Source of the DNA: an uncultured Planctomycetaceae bacterium
GTDB taxonomy: Bacteria; Planctomycetota; Planctomycetia; Pirellulales; Pirellulaceae
Assembly (NCBI GenBank): GCA_903863885.1
Contig: CAIPEB010000777.1
Coordinates: 1 to 52,519 of the forward strand
Direction: 5' to 3'
DNA: 52,519 bases
Positions 23,774 to 33,282 of this stretch are shown here, in pieces. Each line of letters opens with the position of its first letter. Position 1 is the stretch's first letter. The translations under genes and the position numbers were made by a program. The notes beneath the pieces are model-generated. The model had not been told where the DNA came from. It did not search any database and worked only from the letters and a program-made list of their open reading frames with translations.

Positions 23774-25531
23774 ATGCAGCATCTCGCCTTCCTGCTCATC
23801 ACGCTGACTTCATCGTCAACCTTAGCCGCTGAGGTATTGGTGGAGGCCGAGGGCTTCAGTGACCACGGCGGCTGGGTGCTCGATCCACAGTTCCTCGACG
23901 TGATGGGATCGCCGTATCTCCTGGCTCACGGCCTTGGGAAACTCGTGAACAACGCCGTCACCGAAGTCGAGTTCCCCGAAATCGGAAAGTACCGTCTCTG
24001 GGTGCGGACCAAGGACTGGGTGCCGTCTCACCATCCGGGCCGTTTCAGGGTGATCGTCAATAATCTGGAACTTCCGGCCACGTTCGGGAACCAAGGGCAA
24101 GCCTGGATCTGGCAGGACGGAGGCACGGTCGAGGTCGGCAAGAAGCGGGTGAAGGTCGAACTCAAAGACCTCACCGGATTCGACGGCCGATGTGATGCCC
24201 TGTTCTTCACCGCGGATATGGAGTTCGTTCCCCCGAAAGACCCTGATGAGAAGATGGCTGCGTGGCGCCGAAGACTGCTCGGGCTGCCCGAGATACCGCC
24301 TTCGGCTGGACGTTTCGACGTGGTGGTTGTGGGCGGCGGGATCGCTGGCTGTTCGGCGGCGCTCACGGCGGCACGATTGGGCCTTCAAGTGGCGTTCGTT
24401 CAGAACCGTTCCGTCCTCGGCGGCAACGCCAGCCCGGAGGTCGGCATCACCGTGCGAGGACAGAACCGCTCGATCGTGAGCGAAGTCGCCAGTCCCGACC
24501 GCGAAAATGTCACCCGGGCGGATAAGAACATCCACCTCTATCTCGGCTGGCACGCCTTTCGGGCACAGATGAAGGGGGGCCGCATCGAAAGCGTCGATGC
24601 GAAGAACACGGCTACCAACAAGGAACAGCGGTTTGCGGCCCCGGTCTTCATCGACTGCACGGGCACCGGGTCAGTGGGTTTCCTGGCTGGTGCCGAATAC
24701 CGGATGGGGCGGGAGGCAAAGTCCGAGTTCAACGAGAACCTCGCCCCGGAAAGTGCAGACAAACTGCACCACGGCAACACCGTAGTCTTCTCGACTCGCC
24801 GAGCCGAGCGTCCCACGTCGTTCCCTGATGTGCCTTGGGCCACGGCGGTGTCCATGGACTACGCCGACCTCGGGGGACAAGTTACCCATGATCACGACAA
24901 CGAAGGCGGGCTGACGCACTTCTGGGAATACGGCCAGCGGCTCGACCCGTTCCAGGACGCCGAGGAGATCCGAGACCATCTCTTCCAAGCCATCTACGGA
25001 ACGTTCGCTACGGCGAAGCGGATGCACCCCGAGAAGTTCGCCAACCTGGAACTGGAACGGGTCGGTCATGTTCCGGCGGGCGGCGAGTCTCGACGCCTGC
25101 TGGGCGACTACGTCCTGACGGAGAATGATATCCGCTCGGGCAAGGTCTTCCCTGACGCCGCAGCTTTGTGCAGCGGACACTTCTGCCTGCACTACCCTGG
25201 CGACAAGTATGACTTCCGCCTCGGCGACTGGAAGTTCGTGCCGGTTCCGCTTTTCACCGTGCCCCTTCGGTGCCTCTACTCGAAGAACGTCGAGAACCTG
25301 CTGATGGCCGGGAAGCACATCAGTGTCACACACGTCGCCGGTTCAGCCACGAAGATGATGCTCAACGGAGGCCAGACCGGCGTGGCCACCGGAGCGACCG
25401 CGTTCCTCTGCAGGAAGCACCAGTCCACGCCTCGTGACGTGGACCAGCGTCACATAAAGGAGCTTCACGAAATTCTGCTGGAGCAAGGTCCGTACAAGGA
25501 TTCGCTCAAGCCCGGGTCGGCGACAAGGTGA
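23774..25531 (+). CDS. Secreted FAD-dependent oxidoreductase with N-terminal jelly-roll domain
   Basis: 585 residues from the ATG at 23774, with a signal peptide (HLAFLLITLTSSSTLAAE). Residues 20-150 form a beta-sandwich like a carbohydrate-binding domain (VLVEAEGFSDHGGWVLDPQF). The dinucleotide-binding motif is FDVVVVGGGIAGCSAALTAA, near residue 184, followed by SVLGGNASPEVG. The end has the FAD-family motif NLLMAGKHISVTHVAGSAT. Such proteins (FAD-dependent oxidoreductase family) are common in planctomycetes, with unknown substrates. An upstream open frame to 23693 lacks a better start. Confidence 0.88.
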   Translation: MQHLAFLLITLTSSSTLAAEVLVEAEGFSDHGGWVLDPQFLDVMGSPYLLAHGLGKLVNNAVTEVEFPEIGKYRLWVRTKDWVPSHHPGRFRVIVNNLELPATFGNQGQAWIWQDGGTVEVGKKRVKVELKDLTGFDGRCDALFFTADMEFVPPKDPDEKMAAWRRRLLGLPEIPPSAGRFDVVVVGGGIAGCSAALTAARLGLQVAFVQNRSVLGGNASPEVGITVRGQNRSIVSEVASPDRENVTRADKNIHLYLGWHAFRAQMKGGRIESVDAKNTATNKEQRFAAPVFIDCTGTGSVGFLAGAEYRMGREAKSEFNENLAPESADKLHHGNTVVFSTRRAERPTSFPDVPWATAVSMDYADLGGQVTHDHDNEGGLTHFWEYGQRLDPFQDAEEIRDHLFQAIYGTFATAKRMHPEKFANLELERVGHVPAGGESRRLLGDYVLTENDIRSGKVFPDAAALCSGHFCLHYPGDKYDFRLGDWKFVPVPLFTVPLRCLYSKNVENLLMAGKHISVTHVAGSATKMMLNGGQTGVATGATAFLCRKHQSTPRDVDQRHIKELHEILLEQGPYKDSLKPGSATR

Positions 25532-25659
25532 GCGAGACGGACTGGGCCAAGTGGCGCAGCGATCGAGTGCGGTATTCCTGCGTCAGATCGACGCCGGCTT
25601 CGATCAAGAATCCGCTCAGTGCAGCGGCGTCCTGGAGACAGCCCACAAACTCGTCTGGA

Positions 25660-25824
25660 TCAAGCGTGCCGATGAAGCTGCCGTGCTTCTTTGACAGTCT
25701 GCTGAAGCCGGTAAGTGCCTTCTTCAGAGCCGAGCAGCTCGACGTACCAGTAGACCGCCTACGTTTCACGCCGAGCGTGGCCGGCGATTAGCTGCAACTC
25801 GGCGTCGGTCATCCCCTGCTTTTT
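25660..25824 (-). pseudogene. Tyrosine recombinase (integrase) C-terminal remnant
   Basis: The minus strand reads QGMTDAELQLIAGHARRET, the GH-A/S-R catalytic region of phage-type integrases. An in-frame TAG (25759-25761) follows, then AVYWYVELLGSEEGTY, where the tyrosine nucleophile segment belongs, and a stop at 25660. Only this tail remains. Further downstream on the minus strand (25532-25659) the frame DPDEFVGCLQDAAALSGFL looks protein-like but was not recognised. The remnant overlaps the last codons of the neighbouring large gene in another frame. Confidence 0.6.
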
Positions 25825-28800
25825 ATTCCGATGTGTTTGGACCGGTTTTCTGGCGGATGAGCACCGATCGCTGAGCCGCGTCGAAACGGAACTCGCCGAC
25901 TTTCGCGACCCAGGCCGCGTCGCTCACGGGAGATGACCGGACGATCTGGAACGGCCTCACGGCCGCCTTGTCCGACGTCCGTCCGTCGGCGACTTTTTGC
26001 GCGGCCAGATGCTCCGCTTCGCTGGCCGACAAGGCACGGCCATACAGTCTCACATCGCGGATCTTTCCGGAGAAGTAGTCCACCTCGCCAACGCCGATCC
26101 GCAACGGACTTCTCGACGTGAGATCGTATGCGGCCGGATCAAAGTTGGACGATTCGGCAACGAGTTGTCCGTCGACGAATAGCTCCAGTCTGTCTCCGCG
26201 GCGGACGGCCACCAGATGATGCCAGCCGGGGCCGAGGTCGCGATCGTACGACGCGCAGCGTCCCGCTTCCATGCTCCACACCGTGCCGCGGAAATCGCAC
26301 GGCGCGTCGAGCCGCGAACTAGTGCAACTCCCCAGGCTGGCGAACTGCTTGCCCTGGAAGGTCGTCAGACTGGTCACGCGAGCCCATTCGTTCGAGTCCT
26401 TGAACTCGTAACCGGCCGGTTCGAGAAACCGGCGTACCGACATCCACGCCGCGCTGCCCGGCTCTGGCGGCGCGGCGGGGCGCCGCACACGCCGCTGGGG
26501 CTCGGTTTTCGTTGCTGCGGCCTGGACCGGTGTGCCAGTCGCCGCAGTCGGGTCGAAGCGAAACACCTCGGCCCGCGGGATGGTGCCGCCGTAGAGTTGG
26601 CCGTTGTAAACGGACAGCGCGTTGATCTCCAACGCATCGCCCAAACGCCCCAGATCGGTCCAGTTCCCGTCGGCCTCCAACCGGCACACATGCCCCTCCG
26701 GCCAGGTCGTTGCGTGCAAACGCCCGCGATAGACTTCGAGGGCATGAACCTGATTGCAGTGATCTTCGCGGCCTTGCGGGTTGCCGATCAGCGACCACTC
26801 CTGTCCATCGAAGGCCCAAACGCCCGCGGGGTTTAAGACACCCGCGTATAACTTGCCATCATGGATACCCAACGGATGCGCGTAATTGGGAAACCTGCCG
26901 CACTCTTTCCACTGCCGCTCGCCGGCATACACGTAACACCGACCGTCCTCCGCGGACACATAGAGTCGGCCGCGATACGAAGCGAGGCCGAACAGGCGCC
27001 GACATTGGCCCGGCTGTCCGCAGTCTTCCCACGATTTGCCGCCGGCATAACGATACACGCAGCAGAAGTCGTCCAGGGGCTCTTTGATACCCACGCGTGT
27101 CCAGTCATAGGTCCACGTTCCGACATACAGACTCCCGTTGTGAACGACCATCGGCCCCACACCATGCGTTCGCCGGTCGCCGGTGCGTCCGCAGTCCTCC
27201 CATTGCTGTCCGCCGGCATAGCGGAAAACGTGGCACCAATCCTCGGACTTCTCCGCGTCCGTAATGGCCGCGTACAGATGTCCGTCGAACACGGTCAACG
27301 AATTGCTCACGTAGTTGCTCGTCGCACTCGGACGGCCGCAGTCCTCCCACGCCGGCTCTTGCGCGTTGTCAATACTGAAGTAAACGTGCCGATCGTCGCC
27401 GTGCGAACTGTATCCGCCGGCAGTCGACTTCAACGTGAGATTCACGCCGCGTCGCGTGGCCGCATCGTATTGCGACACAACATCACCGAACACATCATCG
27501 ATCTCTTTCTCAGTGTGGACCCACGCGGCGAACGAGAAGTCCCGCGAGCCCAGCTGCAGCGTGCGATGGGCCGGGATCTCGATAAAGGCGCTCCGCCCAT
27601 CAAAAGTACCGTCTTCCAACTTCACACCGTGATTGATTCCGTGCAGCCCGTTGCCCGAGTGATCGCGGCAGTCACCGCGCAAAGGCCAGTGGCCAATCAG
27701 GCCCGAAACGGATGTTTCGGACACTGTCGCGGGAGACGACTTGCTATCCGGCTCTGGGCCCGGTGCTGGAGGCGGCGGCGGTCCCGCGTCCAACTCCTTC
27801 AGCAACTCGCGCAGCCGCGTGAGCGCGTACGGCGAGCCGTATGGCACTTTTAAACGCCCGGCAGAGGACTCCTCGATGAGATAGATGCCCAATACGGCGC
27901 CGCCGCGCAGCTGTTGGATCAACCCAAGTTTGCCCGCGACGTATCTGCGGATCTCTGCCAACTGCGCATCGACTTCTTCGTTCGCGGCTCCACCGGGTCG
28001 CAGAATCACACGAAACGCAGCCTCCAACTGCGGGTCATCAGGCCTTTGCGCCGCTGCCGGCCGAGGCCGCGGCTCTACCGATGTCTTGGCTGCTTCAACC
28101 GCGGGAATCGCGGCTACGAACTGAACGGCCGAATCGGGCCGGTCGACCGTCAGGGTTTGGGCTGCGAGCGGGCCATCGTAGGGATGCACCTCGATACGCG
28201 TGGCAGCGCAGCCAAGCTGTTCGACTTTGTGCCGCGACAGGGGCGCGGGGCGAGTGCGGCCCTGGACCCACAGGTCGATGCCAACCGCCCGCAAGGGACT
28301 CGTGCCGTCTTCGCAGTTGCCCGGCGCGATCATGGCCCGCGAGTTATCTAAATCGGCCAGGTCCACGATCTGGGTGTAGAAGTTGCCGGGCTGCGACCAA
28401 ATCGTGCCCGTGTCGAGACACGTGAGAGGCGGAGAGACGATATCGAGTGACGGATCGATCTTCGGCATCTGCAGGGGCGCCATGCCGTGATAGGGGATCG
28501 TGATCGTCCGCCCGCCGCCCGCCGGAGCGGCCGGTTGGAGACGATCTGTCCAGTCGTCCGCGACTCCGGCCCCTCGTCCGCGGCCTGTCGTGCCTTGCGC
28601 GGACGCCTGCAGCCACTTCTTCAGGTAGGTCCTTTCACGTTCGCCGGCTGGTGTCGCGCTGTTTTCGCCGAAACCGGCGGCCAGATGCCGCGCCAGGTTA
28701 GTGACTCCGCCCATACCAGCGCCGTAGACATCGTTCAGCCCCGCTCCGCGATAGGGCGTCAGGACGTTTCGCAGTGCGGCCAGCGCCGGATAGTCCGCCT

Positions 28801-30520
28801 GCGTCTCAGTTCGCAGGTCCCAGCCGCGTACCGCGCCGATCAAACGCTTCACGGCGACGTCCTCGACTTGATCTTCGTCGGCCACCTTGATCGCGATCGG
28901 CAGGAGCGAGGTGAGCAGCGGATTAACCGAGTCGCGATGCACGAGTGCCTCGAAGTCCTCGACACCGTACTTGTGTGTGCCGGTGAGCAACTGCTGAAGC
29001 CGCCACGATCGTCCGGTGTGTCCATTGCCGCCGGTACCCAGTCCGAGGTCGTACGGGTACCAGGTGCCGACCGGCATGTTGTTGGCATGGCTGATGAAGC
29101 CTTGTTCGGGATTGAGCATGTGGGGCAGTTCATCGAGCGGGATGCGGCCGCTGATCTCCTCCCGACCTGTCCAGCCCTCTTGCGCCATTCGCGGCGAGCG
29201 AACGGTGTGCGGGCGATGCACGAGCGTGTGATAACCCAAGTTGTTTTGGTCATCGGCGTAGACGATGTGCAGGCCCGGGTCATAGTAGTATTCCATCGCC
29301 GCGCGAAATTCGGTCCAGTTGCTGGCCGTCATGAACGCGAGCATTGCCCGCACCGTCGTCCCGCACTGCACGGTCTGAGGGTCGTGCAACACGTGGGCTT
29401 CGCCGGAACGGTTGGTTTTGAGCAGCGAGTTGAACACGACACCGTGCCGGGTTCCGAGCACTTCCTGCACGATCTCCGGACCGTCTTTCACGCGAATGCG
29501 TTCCAGCCGACGCGTGAACGGTTCGGCCTTTCCCTCGAACAGGTAGCCTTGGCCGTCGTCAGTGAGCTTCTCGACAAAAACCACTTGTGATCCGGCACCC
29601 AGCGCCGACGCACCCCACGCGATGTGGCGATTGAATCCGATGAACAGGCCCGGGCAACCGGGCACACCCAGACCGCGGGCGTCGATTGGCCCGGCAGCCA
29701 AATGAAACTCATGGAAAAACGGAGGCGAGTTCAGCGGCAGCTGCGGATCGCTTTCCAGCAACGGCTTGCCGGTCTTCGAGCGCGCGCCGCTTACGGCCCA
29801 AGCGTGGCTCATTTTCGGACCTTCGTTCGGCGTGCCCTGCAGAAGGAACCCGGACATCCTCGGTCGGGTCTTCAGTCGCCGGTAGGCCTCCGCGTCCTTC
29901 GCCATCTCCGCTTCCGATACAATGGCCGCAGCGTCCTCCACCGCCATGTGGAACTGTTTCTCCGCCGCGACCTCGCCCACCTGAGCGACGAGTTCCTGGA
30001 AGCGGTGGTACTGCGTGACCGCCTGATCGCTGAACGGCGAGCCAAGCGCCAGGACGGCCCGCGCGGCCAATAGACAGTCGGCGGGCGTCCAGGGTTCCGG
30101 CGCGGCCCCCAATGGCTGAAACCGGCTCGCGACGGCTTCGTGATGCGCCGATGTCCAGGCATTGACCCCCGCAGCGTACGACGCCAGCCAGCTCTGCATT
30201 TCGGACGGCAGCTTTGTCAGGGCTTCCTGACTCCAGACCGTGTAGCCCGCAATCCGCGATTCGCGGTCGGCCTGCACCCATTCCGCTCCGAAGGCCTCCG
30301 CCAATCGCCCAGCTCCTTTTCGCCGCGCCAGCTCCATTTGCACGCGACGATCTTCGGCGCACGCATATCCGAGTGCGAAGAAGCCGGCCTCCGTAGTCTC
30401 AGCGAAAATGTGGGGCACGCCCCAGGGATCTCGTAGAACTTCGGCAGCGTGTGCCGCACTGTCGCGAGTTGACAGACTGGTCAAAGCGATCAGAACGACG
30501 ATGCTCAACTGGCGAGTCAT
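25823..30520 (-). CDS. Giant penicillin-acylase-family protein with LamG and inserted beta-propeller
   Basis: 1565 residues, start after AGAGAGG. A signal peptide is followed by a penicillin-acylase-type Ntn-hydrolase domain (about 27-790): DPWGVPHIFAET, GYACAEDRRVQMELARRKGA, and the likely autocleavage nucleophile Ser238 in KMSHAWAVSGARSKTGKPLL (SNNW in relatives). Later come GLFIGFNRHIAWG and GFISHANNMPVG. Residues 790-940 are a linker with a Pro-rich stretch. A LamG half begins at about 940 (GLIGHWPLRGDCRDHSGNGL). At about 1060-1325 come six or seven propeller-like blades, each with a tyrosine-rich strand and WEDCG or similar. A second LamG half follows at about 1400-1530 (GWHHLVAVRRGDRLELFVDG). 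Expected role: extracellular amide hydrolysis, such as acyl-homoserine lactones or amidated glycans; the substrate is unknown. Confidence 0.85.
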   Translation of the reverse strand: MTRQLSIVVLIALTSLSTRDSAAHAAEVLRDPWGVPHIFAETTEAGFFALGYACAEDRRVQMELARRKGAGRLAEAFGAEWVQADRESRIAGYTVWSQEALTKLPSEMQSWLASYAAGVNAWTSAHHEAVASRFQPLGAAPEPWTPADCLLAARAVLALGSPFSDQAVTQYHRFQELVAQVGEVAAEKQFHMAVEDAAAIVSEAEMAKDAEAYRRLKTRPRMSGFLLQGTPNEGPKMSHAWAVSGARSKTGKPLLESDPQLPLNSPPFFHEFHLAAGPIDARGLGVPGCPGLFIGFNRHIAWGASALGAGSQVVFVEKLTDDGQGYLFEGKAEPFTRRLERIRVKDGPEIVQEVLGTRHGVVFNSLLKTNRSGEAHVLHDPQTVQCGTTVRAMLAFMTASNWTEFRAAMEYYYDPGLHIVYADDQNNLGYHTLVHRPHTVRSPRMAQEGWTGREEISGRIPLDELPHMLNPEQGFISHANNMPVGTWYPYDLGLGTGGNGHTGRSWRLQQLLTGTHKYGVEDFEALVHRDSVNPLLTSLLPIAIKVADEDQVEDVAVKRLIGAVRGWDLRTETQADYPALAALRNVLTPYRGAGLNDVYGAGMGGVTNLARHLAAGFGENSATPAGERERTYLKKWLQASAQGTTGRGRGAGVADDWTDRLQPAAPAGGGRTITIPYHGMAPLQMPKIDPSLDIVSPPLTCLDTGTIWSQPGNFYTQIVDLADLDNSRAMIAPGNCEDGTSPLRAVGIDLWVQGRTRPAPLSRHKVEQLGCAATRIEVHPYDGPLAAQTLTVDRPDSAVQFVAAIPAVEAAKTSVEPRPRPAAAQRPDDPQLEAAFRVILRPGGAANEEVDAQLAEIRRYVAGKLGLIQQLRGGAVLGIYLIEESSAGRLKVPYGSPYALTRLRELLKELDAGPPPPPAPGPEPDSKSSPATVSETSVSGLIGHWPLRGDCRDHSGNGLHGINHGVKLEDGTFDGRSAFIEIPAHRTLQLGSRDFSFAAWVHTEKEIDDVFGDVVSQYDAATRRGVNLTLKSTAGGYSSHGDDRHVYFSIDNAQEPAWEDCGRPSATSNYVSNSLTVFDGHLYAAITDAEKSEDWCHVFRYAGGQQWEDCGRTGDRRTHGVGPMVVHNGSLYVGTWTYDWTRVGIKEPLDDFCCVYRYAGGKSWEDCGQPGQCRRLFGLASYRGRLYVSAEDGRCYVYAGERQWKECGRFPNYAHPLGIHDGKLYAGVLNPAGVWAFDGQEWSLIGNPQGREDHCNQVHALEVYRGRLHATTWPEGHVCRLEADGNWTDLGRLGDALEINALSVYNGQLYGGTIPRAEVFRFDPTAATGTPVQAAATKTEPQRRVRRPAAPPEPGSAAWMSVRRFLEPAGYEFKDSNEWARVTSLTTFQGKQFASLGSCTSSRLDAPCDFRGTVWSMEAGRCASYDRDLGPGWHHLVAVRRGDRLELFVDGQLVAESSNFDPAAYDLTSRSPLRIGVGEVDYFSGKIRDVRLYGRALSASEAEHLAAQKVADGRTSDKAAVRPFQIVRSSPVSDAAWVAKVGEFRFDAAQRSVLIRQKTGPNTSE

Positions 30521-31110
30521 TCGTGATTCCTCTCTGAGGCAACAGGATTTCCTGATTCAGGGCTCGGCTCCGGTTTCGGTGCGGCCGGAGTGATCAAGTG
30601 GCGGAGCCAACGTCGTAGAACAGCGAACCGATCCTGATCCACGATTGCACCTGACCCACGATCGCGCGGAGTTCGACATACATGCGATGGTGTGGTGGTT
30701 GGCAAACAGTGTGCGTTGCAATTCGACGAACTCGCCTCGCAGCTTCTGCGCTCGTGGCTCGTCGAGTTCATACTCGGTGTGCAACTCCGCAATTTAACGT
30801 TGCCGCCATTTTGTCGTTACCACGCAGTCTGCGCAAAGGGATGGAGAGCTCCCCTAGCGCAGTTTGCCATCCGGCAGGGGGCAACGCCCGACAAGGACTC
30901 GGCACGACCTGTGATACCTCGAAGATGCCCGGTCAGGCTGGGCCGTGCTTTCCCGCGATCTTGCGTGCCCCAATCCGATTCCCGTTTCGGATCTTCGCGG
31001 CCGCCTCCAGTTGATCGGGTTCCGCACCCCGTCTCGTACGAAACAGGGCCCACCAGCAACCACTGGCAGGCCCTGCTCATTTAAGTGCACGTTCAGCGGG
31101 ATCGACGCGA
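30521..31110. other. Intergenic region with RNA-like element copy 3
   Basis: About 590 bases between the acylase and cupin genes. Minus-strand 30557-30784 gives a coding-like piece (HTEYELDEPRAQKLRGEF) that I cannot place. The RNA-like element is at 30961-31080. Nothing else was recognised. Confidence 0.4.
30961..31080 (+). ncRNA. Candidate small RNA element, copy 3 of 3
   Basis: The core at 30967-31009 contains CCGATTCCCGTTTC, TCTTCGCGGCCGCCTCCA, nearly identical to copy 1. Further on AGGGCC (31045-31050) pairs with GGCCCT (31069-31074), with an inner CCAG/CTGG stem, followed by GCTCATTT. The hairpin lies farther from the core than in copies 1 and 2. Confidence 0.45.
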
Positions 31111-31602
31111 TTACTGCTGCGGGAGACGGATTTCGATCCCGTAGCGGGGTGCAACAGCCAGCAACTTGTCGATCTCGGCCATTGACGGTGGCGGGGCCTG
31201 TTCCCCGAACGCAACCGGCCGGCCTACCTCGAGAAACATCTTGTCCAAACCCGCAGGAGCAACCGAGATGATCATGCGGGCCGGATGGTCCGTGCAGTTC
31301 TTGAAGCTGTGCAGGCTCCCGACCGGCATATTGGCGAAAGTACCAGCCCTAGCCACGACTCGCTCATCGCCGACCTGAAACGTGATCTCGCCCTCCAAGA
31401 CGAAGAACGACTCCTCTTCATAGCTGTGTATGTGCGGCGGGGGGCCGCCGCCGGGACGGACGACAGCCTCGAACATGGCGTAGCGCCCGTCCGTTTCATC
31501 GCCGGTCGCCAGGAAACGGTAGACATCACCAACGACGGCGACGGTCTTGCCTTCGTTCGGTTCCCGAATTGTTGGCGGATGCGACATCGATGTCATTTTC
31601 AA
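31111..31602 (-). CDS. Cupin-domain protein
   Basis: 163 residues. Cupin motif 1 is PPPHIHSYEEESFFVLEGE (His57, His59, Glu63/Glu64) and motif 2 is NMPVGSLHSFKN (His98), the usual metal-binding set. Start codons at 31602, 31593 and 31587 are all possible and no strong ribosome binding site separates them. Single-domain cupins may be dioxygenases, isomerases or sugar-binding proteins; the substrate is unknown. It has no operon partner. Confidence 0.85.
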   Translation of the reverse strand: MKMTSMSHPPTIREPNEGKTVAVVGDVYRFLATGDETDGRYAMFEAVVRPGGGPPPHIHSYEEESFFVLEGEITFQVGDERVVARAGTFANMPVGSLHSFKNCTDHPARMIISVAPAGLDKMFLEVGRPVAFGEQAPPPSMAEIDKLLAVAPRYGIEIRLPQQ

Positions 31603-32124
31603 CGGCCGTTAATACTGCTGTCAGTTGTCTTCGAGTACGGTCACGCTGCATTCTTTGTTGCCCGCGACACCCGGACAAATTGCTCGAAAGGAAAAATGCG
31701 AGATACACCGAGGAATACGCCAGTCTCAAAGCAGGCGTCGAAGGTGAAAGCGATGCCGATGCACCGCCGCTTCGGTTGGCCGTTTCCCGGAAAACGTCCG
31801 AGTCCGCTCATGCGCCCATTGTCGCCAGCCAGGCGTCGTCCACTTTGATGGACGATCGTTGCCCCTTGCGTTCGAGGATGATTTCCCCCGTGACCGCCTT
31901 CACTCCGTTGCCTTTCCGGTCGCGGATTCTCAGGATTGGGCGGTCGCGATCATTTCTCGCCGTCAAGCAGCGGTGTTCGTGCAACCGCGGAGAATCGCAC
32001 GACGATATACTGGCGATTCGGATACCAGACATGACCTCGACGCTATTCTGAATATCGCGGTGGAAGTGGCTTCACGAAATCGCCGGAACGCTCCGGCGTC
32101 AAATCACACACGGGAATAACCAAC
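31603..32124. other. Intergenic region, possible small gene remnant
   Basis: About 520 bases. On the minus strand 31808-31930 reads AVTGEIILERKGQRSSIKVD followed by DAWLATMGA and a stop, which looks like the end of a small protein. The start would be upstream (to 32032) but that part is doubtful. The plus strand has no better frame. The ribosome binding site for the 32125 gene (GGGAATAACCAAC) is weak. Confidence 0.35.
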
Positions 32125-33144
32125 ATGAACGACAGCCTGAGCGGCCCGCGACGGCACACCTTGCTCATTACCGCCATGCTCTGCAGCAGCCTGGCATCGG
32201 TCGTGCCGGTTTGCGAACAAGTCACAACGGGTGCTGAGTCCGTCGTCCCGCCGCGTCCGAAATCCGTGCGGATCGTCTACCTGGTTTCCGCGGACAGAAC
32301 CGTGCGGGAGGACTTCAGCAAGGGCATCGAGACGGCCGCTAAGGACCTGCAGTCCTGGTACGCCAGGCAACTCGGCGGCCCTACGTTCCGGCTGAACGAA
32401 CCAATCGTCGAGGTTGTGAAATCCGACAAGAACGCCGATTGGTTCTACAGTCATCCCAATGGCGACAACAAGGACGACTGGGGCTTCAACAACGGCCTTG
32501 CCGAGGCGCAACGACTGGTGGGCACTCGACACTTCGACGGGCAGTACATTTGGGTCATCTACTCGGACGGCCCAGGCAACAAAGGTCGGGGGGGCGATGG
32601 CGTGACGGTCCTGCCTGAAGATGACCTCCTCGGTCTCGTCGGGCAGCACCCCGAGCAGAAGGAAGTGAAGCGCTGGATCGCAGGACTCGGACACGAACTG
32701 GGCCACGCTTTTGGCCTGCCCCACCCGCGCGATACCGAGAAAGATGCAGATGCCATCATGTGGACGGGGATTTACGGCAAGTACCCCAACCACACCTACC
32801 TCACCGCCGAAGACAAGGCGATCCTGCGACGCAGTCCGTTCTTCTTTCGTCCCGACGGCGAGCCTGTTGCCAAGCCAGCCAGGGCTATCGAGAAGTACAT
32901 TTACGAAGGAGGTTCGTTCACGAGGTATGAGACGGACGGAGTGTCTGAATGGGTGGAGTCCAAGGCGGACGAGACCGCCCGATATCGCTTTGCCGAGGCG
33001 GGACGGGACCGGCAGTGGATTCGCCTGTTTGACGCCGGCCGAGGCATGACACTGCGTCTGCCGGTCGATGGCGGCACGTGCTCGTGGTCGTCCGACGATG
33101 GAAAGAACTGGAACGCCCTCTATCAAATCACCAAAGCGCAGTGA
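32125..33144 (+). CDS. Secreted zincin metalloprotease (HExxHxxGxxH)
   Basis: 339 residues with a signal-like leader (LLITAMLCSSLASVVPVC). The catalytic site is HELGHAFGLPH (His190, Glu191, His194, His200), a metzincin-type zinc site. The upstream part (SVRIVYLVSADRTVREDF) starts the fold with the usual beta strand. The C-terminus has a possible sandwich domain (GMTLRLPVDGGTCSWSSDDG). It should cleave extracellular proteins or glycoproteins. The N-terminal 122 residues are duplicated in the chimera at 6936; this copy is complete and appears functional. Confidence 0.85.
   Translation: MNDSLSGPRRHTLLITAMLCSSLASVVPVCEQVTTGAESVVPPRPKSVRIVYLVSADRTVREDFSKGIETAAKDLQSWYARQLGGPTFRLNEPIVEVVKSDKNADWFYSHPNGDNKDDWGFNNGLAEAQRLVGTRHFDGQYIWVIYSDGPGNKGRGGDGVTVLPEDDLLGLVGQHPEQKEVKRWIAGLGHELGHAFGLPHPRDTEKDADAIMWTGIYGKYPNHTYLTAEDKAILRRSPFFFRPDGEPVAKPARAIEKYIYEGGSFTRYETDGVSEWVESKADETARYRFAEAGRDRQWIRLFDAGRGMTLRLPVDGGTCSWSSDDGKNWNALYQITKAQ
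32261..32490 (+). repeat. Diverged duplicate of 7071-7300
   Basis: Second copy of the duplicated zincin N-terminus, about 85 percent identical by eye. The two copies diverge abruptly after the codons for DWGFN. Confidence 0.75.
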
Positions 33145-33257
33145 GATCCGGCTCAATCATCTGCCCGACTTCGGAATTCCTGATTCCGAGCGTCACCGGC
33201 AATATCCCGGAAAAACTGAGACGCGGTGGCCGAAACGAAGCTCGCTTGCCAACCAAA

Positions 33258-33282
33258 TGAAAGAGCCCGGCTGATTCGGGTT
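33258..33282 (-). terminator. Probable terminator of uvsE
   Basis: On the minus strand AACCCG and CGGGCT form a short stem around AATCAGC, followed by CTTTCATTT. The hairpin overlaps the uvsE stop codon by two bases. It is weaker than the rRNA terminator. Confidence 0.45.

Noticed and set aside
26216-29590. Long plus-strand ORFs inside the acylase gene region
   Set aside because: They are antisense shadows in GC-rich DNA; the minus strand has continuous recognised domains.
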